This document shows, in pieces, positions 52,079 to 60,695 of a stretch of 64,000 nt of DNA. Source of the stretch: Fimenecus sp045593555 (lineage in GTDB: Bacteria > Bacillota > Clostridia > Oscillospirales > Acutalibacteraceae); contig JAZNWU010000002.1 of assembly GCA_045593555.1 (NCBI GenBank), positions 1-64,000 on the forward strand. Reading direction: 5' to 3'. The notes beneath the pieces are model-generated. The model was not told the origin of the DNA. It did not search any database and worked only from the letters and a program-made list of their open reading frames with translations. Position numbers and translations under genes: made by a program. Position 1 is the first letter of the stretch. Every line of letters begins with the position of its first letter.

Positions 52079-52223
52079 AGATTGGAGTCTATCGGGATGT
52101 TTTGTGTCATTCTGAGGAGTGTAACGACGAAGAATCTCTGTTGGTTTTATGGTTCACTTTGGAAAAGATTCTTCGCTTCGCTCAGAATGACATACCAATT
52201 AACTAATCCATACAAATTATAAT
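52079..52223. mobile_element. About 150-bp MITE-like palindromic element, copy 2
   Basis: Same core TGTCATTCTGAG...CTCAGAATGACA and left end AGATTGGAGTCTATCGGGATG as copies at 16327 and 57053. The right end ACAAATTATAATTT is kept, but its joining sequence differs. Confidence 0.7.
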
Positions 52224-52264
52224 TTATCAAAAAATCTCGGGTTTGAATCCCAACAATCATAATG

Positions 52265-52302
52265 AAAAAAGCAGTCACTACAAAAATAGTAACTGCTTTT
52301 TT
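52265..52302 (-). terminator. Terminator of tRNA-Gln
   Basis: Minus-strand AAAAAAAGCAGTTACT with AGTGACTGCTTTTTTC, directly after the CCA end. Confidence 0.85.
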
Positions 52303-52376
52303 TGGCTGGGGAATAGGGATTCGAACCCCAACAAACAGAGTCAGAGTCTGTCGTGCTACCGTTACACTATTCCCCA
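52303..52376 (-). tRNA. tRNA-Gln (anticodon CTG)
   Basis: 74 nt including CCA. Acceptor TGGGGAA pairs with TTCCCCA, D-arm GTAACGGTAGCAC, anticodon stem-loop ACAGA-CTCTGAC-TCTGT, and T-arm GGGGTTCGAATCCC. Confidence 0.95.
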
Positions 52377-52449
52377 ACGAGCAAAGATAATTATATATGA
52401 ATGATTTGAGATTGTCAAGTGTTTTTTTAAGAAAAATACAAAAAATTAA

Positions 52450-52537
52450 TTGTCATTCTGAGCGTTGCGAAGAATCTCTCAAAAGAAATATACTCATTAA
52501 CAGAGATTCTTCGTCGTTTCACTTCTCAGAATGACAT
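52450..52537. mobile_element. Core-only copy of the palindromic MITE
   Basis: TGTCATTCTGAGCGTTGCGA and CTTCTCAGAATGACA frame an AGAATCTCT...AGAGATTCT stem. The outer AT-rich ends of the longer copies are missing. It lies directly downstream of the serpin gene. Confidence 0.6.
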
Positions 52538-52555
52538 AAAATCGTTTTGCACTTT

Positions 52556-54205
52556 TTATGGTTGATTTACTACACCTGCGAAAAGAGGTAAACCATCTTC
52601 ACTAGTTACAACAAAAATAAACGGTTTGTCAACAACAAAATCAATTTCGTCCTCCGGTGGCATTGTTGCACCCGGAACAAACATAACAGTATATGCAGTT
52701 GCTGTTACGCCCTCTTCATCAATAGCTACACGCACTCCGTGTTGTGCATTCGAGATATACATAGGTTCGTTGTAATCTTCGCAAAGCGAACTGAAATCAG
52801 ATTTTGTATAGTCAAAGCAATTTTTTACACCAAGATTTTGCAGACCATTCTTCAAATCAAAGCTTGAAGATACATCAAATCTTGGAATTGAAAGATTTAC
52901 TTTAAGTTGTTTTTTGTTTTCCCAATTACCATTACAAGTCATAAATGACAATGCTTTATTATCAGTAAGTAAATCATCAACACTTACATTTTTATCAGGA
53001 AGTATAAACCACATTTTTCCACTTCCTTCTAAATCTTTACCTACTGCAGAAAATTTATCACTCCAATAATACACCCCGTCATAATCCGTTTGATTCATAA
53101 AATCACAGGTAATATCACCTTTTGCAGAATGGAAAACACTTTCTTTAGTGTAAGACTCCGAAAATTCATAACCCCACTTTGCCTGATAGAATATGGTTGT
53201 TGCCAATGCAATTACGGTTTTTGAATCAAGTTCAATTTCTTTTATTTCATTGTTTAACATTCCACCTGTCTGTTCATTGAGCCATTTTTGTAATGCTTTA
53301 TTCACCTCTGGAGAACCCATTTTCCCTTGATATGTAGATGCGTAATAATTTGTAGCAAGAGTATTAATGATTTTTTTATTAAAGTTAATACCTTCGTTAA
53401 GCCACAAGGAACTTGCAAGAATGCTTGTAACAGCACCATCATCACTATAATTTGCATTCCAGACTGAATTTGCCTGTTGACGCAATTCTTCAATGTTTTT
53501 CGCACCTATCAAATCGAGAATTTGCTGACGACTTTCTCCATCGGTGATTTCAGCCGTCATAGCAAGTGCCATATATACATTTAATGGAGAATAAAGTTTA
53601 TTTGAATTTCCTGAATTTGAAAGAAATTCCCCATAAGTTTTCTTGAAAAAAGGATAAAGATTTTGTCCAGCACCGTAATATGCTCTGCGTTCTTTCTTAC
53701 TCTTTTCCCATGCAGATACTTGAAGCATATTCATTTCGCTTTCAGGGTATTGAGCCATTCGTGGATATCTTGCAAGTTTCACACTTAAAAACATAGGCTT
53801 TAACGGATTGTCATCATCAGGCGGTACAATAATCGGTGATGATGGTGTTACTGTTGTATCGTCAACCTTTGAACTGCTTGGTTCTGTTGAATTATTCGGT
53901 TCAGTCGGCTCGCCCGGTTCTGTTGAACTGCTTGGTTCTGTCGGTTCTCCCGGTTCTGTTGAATTATTTGGTTCTGTTGAGTTTTGTACATCCGATTGTG
54001 TTGTTTGTTCAACTATTGGATTTTCTATTATAGGCTTATCTTGTTTTAAAAACGGAACAGCTGCAAATGCAATAAGAAAAACTGCTGCGACAGCTGCTAA
54101 ACATTTTATAAAAAGCAAGTTATTTTTTGGCTCTTTTACATCTGCCTGTGCAATCAAATCGCTGTCTATCATACCGATAGCATCTATCAATTTATCTGAT
54201 TTCAT
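52556..54205 (-). CDS. Membrane-anchored serpin
   Basis: 549 aa. A short cytosolic N-terminus (MKSDKLIDAIGMIDSDLI) resembles the sigma-binding start of anti-sigma-like proteins. A transmembrane helix (about 30-53), a Thr/Glu/Pro/Ser repeat linker (about 65-125, TEPGEPTEPSSS units), and a full serpin domain (about 145-549) follow. The hinge DEEGVTATAYT precedes a reactive loop with VMFVPGATMPPE, suggesting a small P1 residue (Ala or Gly) and elastase-like targets. The start overlaps the sigma gene's stop (ATGA). Serpin family membership is clear; the sigma-regulating role is inferred. Confidence 0.9.
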   Translation of the reverse strand: MKSDKLIDAIGMIDSDLIAQADVKEPKNNLLFIKCLAAVAAVFLIAFAAVPFLKQDKPIIENPIVEQTTQSDVQNSTEPNNSTEPGEPTEPSSSTEPGEPTEPNNSTEPSSSKVDDTTVTPSSPIIVPPDDDNPLKPMFLSVKLARYPRMAQYPESEMNMLQVSAWEKSKKERRAYYGAGQNLYPFFKKTYGEFLSNSGNSNKLYSPLNVYMALAMTAEITDGESRQQILDLIGAKNIEELRQQANSVWNANYSDDGAVTSILASSLWLNEGINFNKKIINTLATNYYASTYQGKMGSPEVNKALQKWLNEQTGGMLNNEIKEIELDSKTVIALATTIFYQAKWGYEFSESYTKESVFHSAKGDITCDFMNQTDYDGVYYWSDKFSAVGKDLEGSGKMWFILPDKNVSVDDLLTDNKALSFMTCNGNWENKKQLKVNLSIPRFDVSSSFDLKNGLQNLGVKNCFDYTKSDFSSLCEDYNEPMYISNAQHGVRVAIDEEGVTATAYTVMFVPGATMPPEDEIDFVVDKPFIFVVTSEDGLPLFAGVVNQP

Positions 54206-54762
54206 TTTAACATTCCCTCCTCTTCAAGGTGAGAAACTATCTTTTCTCTCGTACGTTTTAGCATCATTTTCACTTTACTTTGTCCATAACCATATCTTTT
54301 GGAAATTTCAGTTATGGAATCAAAATACCAATATCTTCTCAAAAAAACATTACATTCATTCGTTGGTAGTATTCTGAGAAAATCTGATATTTTCTTTGCC
54401 ATTTCTTCTGCCTCAAGCTTGTCATTGATGGTGTTTTCATCAGAAATGCAGCCTTCAAGTTCGTTAAGTGACAGCTGAAACTCTCCGCCACCACGCTTAT
54501 TTGCAGTTTTCTTTCTCCACTTATCAATAGCTTTCTGTCTTGTTATCATTCCTAAATACGCAGAAAGGATTTTTGGCTTTTGTGGCGGAATTGTTTTCCA
54601 TAATTCTAAATATGTATCATTCTCACATTCCTCTGCATCTTCATTGTTATTTAAAATACGGTATGCAATAGAGTGACAATAATTTCCATATTTTACTTTG
54701 GTCTCATTTATTGCAGACTCATTTCTTTGCCAATATAATTCTACAATTTTAGAGTCGTCCAT
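54202..54762 (-). CDS. ECF-type RNA polymerase sigma factor
   Basis: 186 aa. Region 2 (EDAEECENDTYLELWKTIPP and AYLGMITRQKAIDKWRK) and region 4 (LPTNECNVFLRRYWYFDSIT and YGQSKVKMMLKRTREK) are both visible. RBS GGGGGTGG precedes ATG 54762. It is translationally coupled to the serpin gene downstream. An ECF-like promoter lies just upstream, consistent with autoregulation. Confidence 0.92.
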   Translation of the reverse strand: MDDSKIVELYWQRNESAINETKVKYGNYCHSIAYRILNNNEDAEECENDTYLELWKTIPPQKPKILSAYLGMITRQKAIDKWRKKTANKRGGGEFQLSLNELEGCISDENTINDKLEAEEMAKKISDFLRILPTNECNVFLRRYWYFDSITEISKRYGYGQSKVKMMLKRTREKIVSHLEEEGMLK

Positions 54763-54807
54763 AAATCCACCCCCGAATTCATTTTTGAAAGTCCTTTCAC
54801 CTATATA

Positions 54808-54831
54808 AACGCAAAAAAACGATTTTGGTCA
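54808..54831 (-). promoter_or_regulatory. Possible ECF promoter of the sigma-serpin pair
   Basis: Minus-strand TGACC (54831-54827) and CGTT (54811-54808) with a 15-base spacer containing a T-rich run. This resembles ECF promoters with a purine/C-rich -35 and CGT -10. No good sigma-A promoter is seen here. Confidence 0.4.
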
Positions 54832-54832
54832 C

Positions 54833-54864
54833 AAAAAAATTAATGGCAGGCGTGGAAGCCTGCC
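54833..54864 (-). terminator. Terminator of the amidase gene
   Basis: Minus-strand stem GGCAGGC/GCCTGCC followed by ATTAATTTTTTTG. Confidence 0.8.
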
Positions 54865-54879
54865 ACTACGCGTTCGTTG

Positions 54880-55599
54880 TTACTCTCCATTCATTTCCTT
54901 TAACGTCATCTCAATTCCGTCTGCTATTGCTTTTGCATATTTTTCAATGTTTTCATCGTATTTTTTGTTATCGTCTTTACTTGAAATGAATCCTATTTCT
55001 GCAAGTACCGATGGCATTTTTGTGTTTCTGTTTATGTAATAGTTCATATCTTCGCCATCACGATAACCGGAATAAATTCCACGATTTTTCATTATTCCCA
55101 AAGTATCAAAACAATCAAGAATATTCTGTGCTAAAAGGTTATCGTCAGTAGGATTTGAGGAGTGAACCCACATTTCAACACCTGTAGCGGACGGTGATGA
55201 GCTTGAATTTCTGTGAATGGAAACAAAAAGTGACGCTCTCGCCTTATTTGCAATTTTGCATCTGTCGGCAAGGGACACGTCGCTGTCATCATCACGAGTC
55301 ATAACAACCGTATATCCTCTTTCCTCAAGAATATCTCTTACAAGAAGCGAAAGTCTTAATGTGTCGTTTTTCTCGTATCTGTTCCCGAGAACTGCACCTG
55401 AACTTGTGCCACCGTGACCCGGGTCAATACACACGGTCTTTTCATCAGGGACAAAGTTCAGTTGTTTTAGATAGTAAACCGTTTCTTCTCCACCGACAAC
55501 AATCAATGCAAAAACCACACAGATAGCTAAAGTAAATAAAGCAATTATGGGGAAAAGAAAGGTTTTACGGTTATTATGTTTTTCTCTGATTTTATTCAT
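54880..55599 (-). CDS. N-acetylmuramoyl-L-alanine amidase (Amidase_3)
   Basis: Peptidoglycan amidase. 239 aa with an N-terminal membrane helix (about 15-35) that anchors or exports it. The zinc ligands are visible in DPGHGGTSSG, NRYEKNDT and SIHRNS, and the catalytic glutamate in LAEIGF. It begins one base after the thyX stop codon. Similar to CwlD-like amidases; no SPOR or SH3 domain is present. Confidence 0.92.
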   Translation of the reverse strand: MNKIREKHNNRKTFLFPIIALFTLAICVVFALIVVGGEETVYYLKQLNFVPDEKTVCIDPGHGGTSSGAVLGNRYEKNDTLRLSLLVRDILEERGYTVVMTRDDDSDVSLADRCKIANKARASLFVSIHRNSSSSPSATGVEMWVHSSNPTDDNLLAQNILDCFDTLGIMKNRGIYSGYRDGEDMNYYINRNTKMPSVLAEIGFISSKDDNKKYDENIEKYAKAIADGIEMTLKEMNGE

Positions 55600-55600
55600 A

Positions 55601-56974
55601 TTAAAGATTCAAAAATTTCTCCTTGATTTCGGACGCTCTGCCACAAGTCATTCTGCCTTCAGGACACGCACTCACAAAACAGCTTGGACCATAGAAATTG
55701 AAAATTACAGGCTCAATTGCACGAAGCTGTTTAAGTGCATCAACAGCATATTCCTGAATTTCCCATTGAGCACGGGTACAAGAACGAAGTCGCATAAATA
55801 ACATAAGCTGTCTTGCATTCATAGTTGTTACAATATCAAGTGTATTACCTGAAAGCTGATAATATACCAGAAGTTCTTCTGCTATACCGAGATTTTTAAG
55901 TCTTGCATATTCTTCTGCAGTTTCCTTGAATGCATTTTCATATTTTGCCAGAAGTTCAGGCTTATCCTTTAAAACAGGTGGAATTATATAACTCATTCTG
56001 TCTGTTTTTGTAAGTTCAGGAATCTCAATTGACTGAATTCTGTGACGAGCAAAATGAGTGATACAAGAAAGTGAAACATTGTTAAATCTGAGTGTATAAT
56101 TTGCACATTCGAGTGCTCTTGGTCTTTTACACTTAACAACAGCCTCAACAATTTTCTTTGTTGTATCTTCGTCAGCGATAATCTTTTCAATCTGCTCTGT
56201 GCTGTAATTCTTGCCTGAAATAAGAGCATTTCTCGCAACACATTTTGAAGCATCAGGAGTATATGCCAACAACTCAACAGGTTTTTCAGTGTGTTCAGGC
56301 TTAATATCAATAAATGAAAGGTCAGGAACATCGTTTGAAACTCTGTCAGGATTAAAGCTTGACATAATACCCGGTGCTCTTTCCTTTGCCTGTTCATAAA
56401 GTTCAAGTCCTAATTTCTTGATTTCAGGATATTTTGCACCTCTGCCACAAATCATAGCAGTAAGCATATTAAGAAATTCTCTGCCATTTACTGAGCAGAA
56501 GAAATTACTGTAAAGGCAATATGGCAATACAAAACGAGCATCTTCACGAAGAACACCATTTGCACAAAGTTCATCATAAAGTGAGAACATCTTACTCATA
56601 TGTGCTTTATATGATGCTTCAATCTCTGCATTGTTGAATTCAGGAACATAAAAGCCTGCATCACTAAAGTTTACATATCGTCTTGACTTAACTGTATATG
56701 ATGCAAGTCTGAATTCGATAATAAACTGTTCAACAACTGCAGTGACATTCTGGAATGCAAGCTGAAAATATGTATGCTCAACCGTACTTGTATGACCGGA
56801 AGCAGTTACCTTACCGATAAGATTTGCATTTTTCTCCTTATCCTGAGATTTATCCCAGATTGATAATGCAGTACCTTCCTGAGTTGATATTCTACCACTT
56901 GCAGCAGTAACTTTTTCGTCAGTATCTGTCATACCAATAATCAAAGCCTGACTTTTATTGTAATCGTATGCCAT
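55601..56974 (-). CDS. thyX: FAD-dependent thymidylate synthase, two-domain ThyX
   Basis: Makes dTMP from dUMP using methylene-THF and FADH2. 457 aa, about twice a normal ThyX. The first half retains ASYTVKSRRYVNF but has EFR where the RHR motif should be. The second half keeps HFARHRIQS and the RAQWEIQEYA substrate motif. The two halves look like diverged copies. GAGGGAT precedes ATG 56974. It is divergent from tmk, the next step in dTTP synthesis. Confidence 0.88.
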   Translation of the reverse strand: MAYDYNKSQALIIGMTDTDEKVTAASGRISTQEGTALSIWDKSQDKEKNANLIGKVTASGHTSTVEHTYFQLAFQNVTAVVEQFIIEFRLASYTVKSRRYVNFSDAGFYVPEFNNAEIEASYKAHMSKMFSLYDELCANGVLREDARFVLPYCLYSNFFCSVNGREFLNMLTAMICGRGAKYPEIKKLGLELYEQAKERAPGIMSSFNPDRVSNDVPDLSFIDIKPEHTEKPVELLAYTPDASKCVARNALISGKNYSTEQIEKIIADEDTTKKIVEAVVKCKRPRALECANYTLRFNNVSLSCITHFARHRIQSIEIPELTKTDRMSYIIPPVLKDKPELLAKYENAFKETAEEYARLKNLGIAEELLVYYQLSGNTLDIVTTMNARQLMLFMRLRSCTRAQWEIQEYAVDALKQLRAIEPVIFNFYGPSCFVSACPEGRMTCGRASEIKEKFLNL

Positions 56975-57006
56975 TAATATCCCTCTTTACAATATATATT
57001 GTGTAA

Positions 57007-57035
57007 ATTGTAGCATAAAAAGGATTGGTATGCAA
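57007..57035 (-). promoter_or_regulatory. Promoter of thyX
   Basis: TTGCAT (57035-57030) and TACAAT (57012-57007) on the minus strand, spacer 17. The palindrome ACAATATATATTGT lies between it and the start codon. Confidence 0.7.
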
Positions 57036-57052
57036 TAATTGTTTTAAAATTG

Positions 57053-57203
57053 ACAAATCGGAGTTTGTGGGGATGTTTTGTGTCATTCTGAGGAGTGTAA
57101 CGACGAAGAATCTCTGTTGGTTTTATCGTTCACTTTGGAAGAGATTCTTCGCTTCGCTCAGAATGACATACCAATTTATTCTCCTCGATAAATTATAATT
57201 TGT
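57053..57203. mobile_element. About 150-bp MITE-like palindromic element, copy 3
   Basis: TGTCATTCTGAGGAGTGTAA on the left and CTCAGAATGACATACCAATT on the right, with outer ACAAATCGGAGTTTGT and ATAAATTATAATTTGT. It lies between the thyX and tmk promoters. Confidence 0.7.
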
Positions 57204-57241
57204 TTTACTTTTATAATTTCACATTTTATTTGCACTTAATA

Positions 57242-57270
57242 TTGTATTATTAAAACTTTTTTGTTATAAT
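57242..57270 (+). promoter_or_regulatory. Promoter of tmk
   Basis: TTGTAT (57242-57247) and TATAAT (57265-57270), spacer 17, about 37 bases before the start codon. Confidence 0.65.
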
Positions 57271-57307
57271 GTACTTTGTATAATTATGAATAGTGGTGTA
57301 TTATGTT

Positions 57308-57973
57308 ATGAACAGAAAAATGATTGTAATTGAAGGTCTTGACGGAAGCGGAAAATCCACACAGGTTGAGCTTCTTAAAAAGAAGCTTCTTGAAAATAAT
57401 GTTGAACTTCGTCAGATAAAGCTTCCTGACTATGACAACAAGTCAAGCACACTCGTAAAAATGTATCTTAACGGTGAATTCGGCAGTAATCCGGCCGATG
57501 TAAACATCTATTCTGCATCACTTTTCTATGCAGTTGACAGATATGCAAGTTATAAGAACATCTGGGGTGATGACTACAACAACGGAACACTCATTCTTGC
57601 TGACCGATACACAACATCAAATGCTGTTCATCAGACTGTTAAGCTTCCAAAAGAAGAATGGGACAAGTATCTTAACTGGCTTTTCCATACAGAATATGAA
57701 ATGATGGAAATTCCAAAGCCTGATGCAGTTATCTATCTCGATATGGATGTGGATATTTCTCAACGACTTATGTCAAAAAGATATAATGGTGAAGAAACTA
57801 AAAAGGATGTTCACGAAGCTAATGTGGAATACCTTAAATCTTGTCGTGAGGCTGCACTTTATACTGCAGAAAAATTCGGTTGGAATGTAGTCAAGTGTTT
57901 TGACGGTGACGAACCATTATCAATAGAAGAAATCGGAAATACTATTTTTGGTATTGTTAAGGAGATTATTTAA
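57308..57973 (+). CDS. tmk: Thymidylate kinase
   Basis: Phosphorylates dTMP. 221 aa with the P-loop EGLDGSGKSTQ, LADRYTTSNA (DR motif) and a LID-like region (LMSKRYNGEETKKD). No strong SD is visible; ATG 57308 was chosen, and ATG 57320 just before IVIEGLDG is a possible alternative. It starts a long plus-strand run and its stop overlaps the next gene. Confidence 0.92.
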   Translation: MNRKMIVIEGLDGSGKSTQVELLKKKLLENNVELRQIKLPDYDNKSSTLVKMYLNGEFGSNPADVNIYSASLFYAVDRYASYKNIWGDDYNNGTLILADRYTTSNAVHQTVKLPKEEWDKYLNWLFHTEYEMMEIPKPDAVIYLDMDVDISQRLMSKRYNGEETKKDVHEANVEYLKSCREAALYTAEKFGWNVVKCFDGDEPLSIEEIGNTIFGIVKEII

Positions 57974-58857
57974 TGAATTTCCATACGCCTACCCTTTCGG
58001 ATAAAGAATGGGTTGAAGAAGCCTTTTTTAAAGGACAGACAGATTGCTGTGAATACTGTTTCGGCAATATTTATATGTGGTCTGACATATATGACAACAG
58101 AATACTCAATGACAATGGCATTTTTGTTTCTGCCGATTTTACTGACAAGCCTGTTTTCTGCTATCCAATCGGTGACGGTGACAAAAAAGCAACTATCGAA
58201 AATCTCATTGAATATGCGAAAAACAACAGGATTGAATTGGAATTTTTCGGTATGACGGAAAAGGATAAAGACGAATTAAATTATCTTTTCCCAAATCAAT
58301 TCCGGATAGAAGAAACAAGAGATTTTTTTGACTATGTTTACAAATCAGAAGATTTAGCGAATTTACAGGGAAGAAAATATCACAGTAAGAAAAATCACGC
58401 TTCATATTTCGAGAAAAATTTTGATTGGAAATATGAGCCTATAAATAAAGATAATATTGAACAATGTTTACTTCTCAACAGCCATTGGGAAGGCTTGAAT
58501 TTGCAGAAAAACCCTGAAGAAATAACTGACGAAAGTCTTGCAATTCAAAAATCATTAAAGAATTATTTTGATTTAGATTTTGAAGGTGGAGTGCTTACAA
58601 TTCAAGGCGAAATTGTTGCATTCACATTTGGTGAAAGACTTAATGACAACACCTTCTGTACCCATGTTGAAAAAGCATACGGAAATGTCCGTGGTGCTTA
58701 CCAGATGATAAATCGAGAGTTTGCACGACAGCTTAAAGACAGATATGAATTTATCAATCGTGAAGAAGATACGGGTAGTGAGGGACTCAGACGAGCAAAA
58801 CTTTCTTATCATCCTCACAGATTAATTATTAAGTATTCAGCAGTATATAAGGGATAG
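57973..58857 (+). CDS. DUF2156 / phosphatidylglycerol lysyltransferase-like protein
   Basis: 294-aa tandem GNAT-fold protein of the DUF2156 (LPG_synthase_C) family. YVYKSEDLANLQGRKYHSKK and FTFGERLNDNTFCTHVEKAY are typical. No membrane domain is present, so it is not a full MprF. It probably transfers an acyl or aminoacyl group, but its substrate is unknown. ATG 57973 overlaps the tmk stop. Confidence 0.85.
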   Translation: MNFHTPTLSDKEWVEEAFFKGQTDCCEYCFGNIYMWSDIYDNRILNDNGIFVSADFTDKPVFCYPIGDGDKKATIENLIEYAKNNRIELEFFGMTEKDKDELNYLFPNQFRIEETRDFFDYVYKSEDLANLQGRKYHSKKNHASYFEKNFDWKYEPINKDNIEQCLLLNSHWEGLNLQKNPEEITDESLAIQKSLKNYFDLDFEGGVLTIQGEIVAFTFGERLNDNTFCTHVEKAYGNVRGAYQMINREFARQLKDRYEFINREEDTGSEGLRRAKLSYHPHRLIIKYSAVYKG

Positions 58858-58860
58858 TAT

Positions 58861-59580
58861 ATGATTACTTTTGCTGACAAAAACGACAAAACTCAATTAG
58901 AAAAAATGTGGCAAAGCATTTTTCTTGAAGACATTCAGGTTGTGAACGAGTTTTTTGAAAACATTTATGGCACAACTGTGACACCCGTTATAAAAATTGA
59001 CGGTGAAATTGTTTCATCATTATTCTTACTTGATTGCAGAATCGGTGAATACAACGGGAAATGTGTTTACTGTGCCATGACGAAATATGCTCACAGAGGC
59101 AAAGGGTATATGAAGATGCTTCTCGATTTTTCATATGAGTATTGTAAAGAGAACAATTTTGATTTTCTCTTTCTTGTCCCTGCTGAAAAGTCTTTGTTTG
59201 ACTACTATGAAACCTGTGGTTTTTCAAAATTTGGCATAAGCAGAGTTCATACTATAAATGATACAATTCCAACTCAAAGAGAATTGTTGAAATGTGACTA
59301 TAATATTGAATTTGACAGCTCAGTCACAGAGTATTGGAACAAGACCTGCACCATTTATGGTGGTAAGATAACTGATTTCGGACTTGTCTTTGATGACGAA
59401 GAAACAGTTATCCGAAATGCAAAGGGAAATTATGACAACATTCCTGAAAAATATAAAAAATCAGGCACAATTATAAAAGGTAACCTAACTTTTGGTGAGG
59501 ACTACTCACCTGCTATGATAAAAACTGAAAACGACAAACTGAAGAAAATTGATTGTTATATCGGCATTACTTTAGAGTAG
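58861..59580 (+). CDS. GNAT family N-acetyltransferase
   Basis: 239 aa. The acetyl-CoA loop KYAHRGKGYMKMLLDF and FLVPAEKSLFDYYETCGF are typical of GNAT motif A/B. The C-terminal half carries a second domain resembling a sterol-carrier-like or second GNAT fold. It is three bases after the DUF2156 gene. Substrate unknown. Confidence 0.85.
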   Translation: MITFADKNDKTQLEKMWQSIFLEDIQVVNEFFENIYGTTVTPVIKIDGEIVSSLFLLDCRIGEYNGKCVYCAMTKYAHRGKGYMKMLLDFSYEYCKENNFDFLFLVPAEKSLFDYYETCGFSKFGISRVHTINDTIPTQRELLKCDYNIEFDSSVTEYWNKTCTIYGGKITDFGLVFDDEETVIRNAKGNYDNIPEKYKKSGTIIKGNLTFGEDYSPAMIKTENDKLKKIDCYIGITLE

Positions 59581-59590
59581 GAGTAAAACT

Positions 59591-60139
59591 ATGATTTATG
59601 TTTTTTTAGCACAAGGATTTGAAGAGATTGAAGCATTGGCAGTAGTCGATGTACTTCGTCGAGCAGAACTCGATGTTATAACTGTTGGTGTCGGTGAAGA
59701 TTTTGTGATTGGTTCACATCAGATTCCCGTTGCTGCTGACATTCGTGATAAAAATCTTGTCCTTGACGAAAAAGTTGAAGCTATTGTTCTTCCGGGTGGT
59801 ATGCCGGGAACATTAAATCTTGAAAAAAACGAATATGTACAAAAAGCCATTGATTGGGCTGTTGAAAATGACAAATTAGTCTGTGCAATTTGTGCTGCTC
59901 CGTCAATTTTAGGTCACAAAGGTCTTTTAAACGGTAAAAAAGCAACTTGCTTCCCGGGATTTGAGGAAGAACTTTTTGGTGCAGAGGTTTCAAAGAACTT
60001 TGTTGTTAAAGACGGAAACTTCATCACAGCCAAAGGTATGGGAAGCGCCATTGAATTCGGTCTGCAGATTGCAGAAATCCTCACAAACCCACTCGAAGTA
60101 AAGAAAATCCGTGCATCATTACAGATTTACAATGGATAA
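59591..60139 (+). CDS. DJ-1/PfpI family protein
   Basis: 182-aa class I glutamine amidotransferase-like fold. The nucleophile cysteine lies in VCAICAAPSIL, with FEEIEALAVVDVLRRA at the N-terminus. It resembles YajL/DJ-1 proteins linked to oxidative or glycation stress. Its stop overlaps the next start by eight bases. Confidence 0.9.
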   Translation: MIYVFLAQGFEEIEALAVVDVLRRAELDVITVGVGEDFVIGSHQIPVAADIRDKNLVLDEKVEAIVLPGGMPGTLNLEKNEYVQKAIDWAVENDKLVCAICAAPSILGHKGLLNGKKATCFPGFEEELFGAEVSKNFVVKDGNFITAKGMGSAIEFGLQIAEILTNPLEVKKIRASLQIYNG

Positions 60140-60695
60140 AAAAGATTTAAGAAAAGAGCTTTTAAAAAAGCGTAAGAATATACCAAAAGAAAAAAAGGTA
60201 ATATTTGATAAAGAAATCAGCCGACAAATCATTGAAAGTGATTGTTTTAAAAAGGCTGAACAGATTCTTGTTTTTGCATCATCCCCAGAAGAATTTGACA
60301 CTCGGTTTATAATTGAACGTTGTCGAATGGAATACAAACGTGTATTCTATCCCATTTGTATCGACAATGAAGGAAATATGAAGTTTCACAAAGTCGATTC
60401 CGTAGGAGATTTGCAGATTGGAATGTACAATATTCCTGAACCGAAACCTTATTGCAAGGAATACAAACCAAAAGAAAACGACATTATTATTGTGCCTTGT
60501 CTTTCAGTTGACAAAAATGGTTATCGCATTGGCTACGGCAAAGGCTATTATGACAGATTTTTAAAAGATTTTAATGGTGTAAGCATCTGTCCTTGCTATG
60601 AAGAATTATTGACAGACACTTTACCCACCGATGAATATGATATTAAAGTAAATATTATAGTGACACAAAACCAGACAAAGGAGGTAATCCTGTGA
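60132..60695 (+). CDS. 5-formyltetrahydrofolate cyclo-ligase
   Basis: Converts 5-formyl-THF to methenyl-THF, recycling folate. 187 aa with N-terminal MDKKDLRKELLKKRKNIP and the signature GYRIGYGKGYYDRFL. ATG 60132 is inside the DJ-1 gene's last codons (ATGGATAA). It adds to the folate theme with fhs, pfl and thyX. Confidence 0.93.
   Translation: MDKKDLRKELLKKRKNIPKEKKVIFDKEISRQIIESDCFKKAEQILVFASSPEEFDTRFIIERCRMEYKRVFYPICIDNEGNMKFHKVDSVGDLQIGMYNIPEPKPYCKEYKPKENDIIIVPCLSVDKNGYRIGYGKGYYDRFLKDFNGVSICPCYEELLTDTLPTDEYDIKVNIIVTQNQTKEVIL

Noticed and set aside
52147..52377. 76-aa open frame on the minus strand
   Set aside because: It covers tRNA-Gln, its terminator and part of a MITE.
53808..54377. 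189-aa plus-strand frame opposite the serpin linker
   Set aside because: It is the antisense reading of the TEP repeat linker and the transmembrane region; no RBS.
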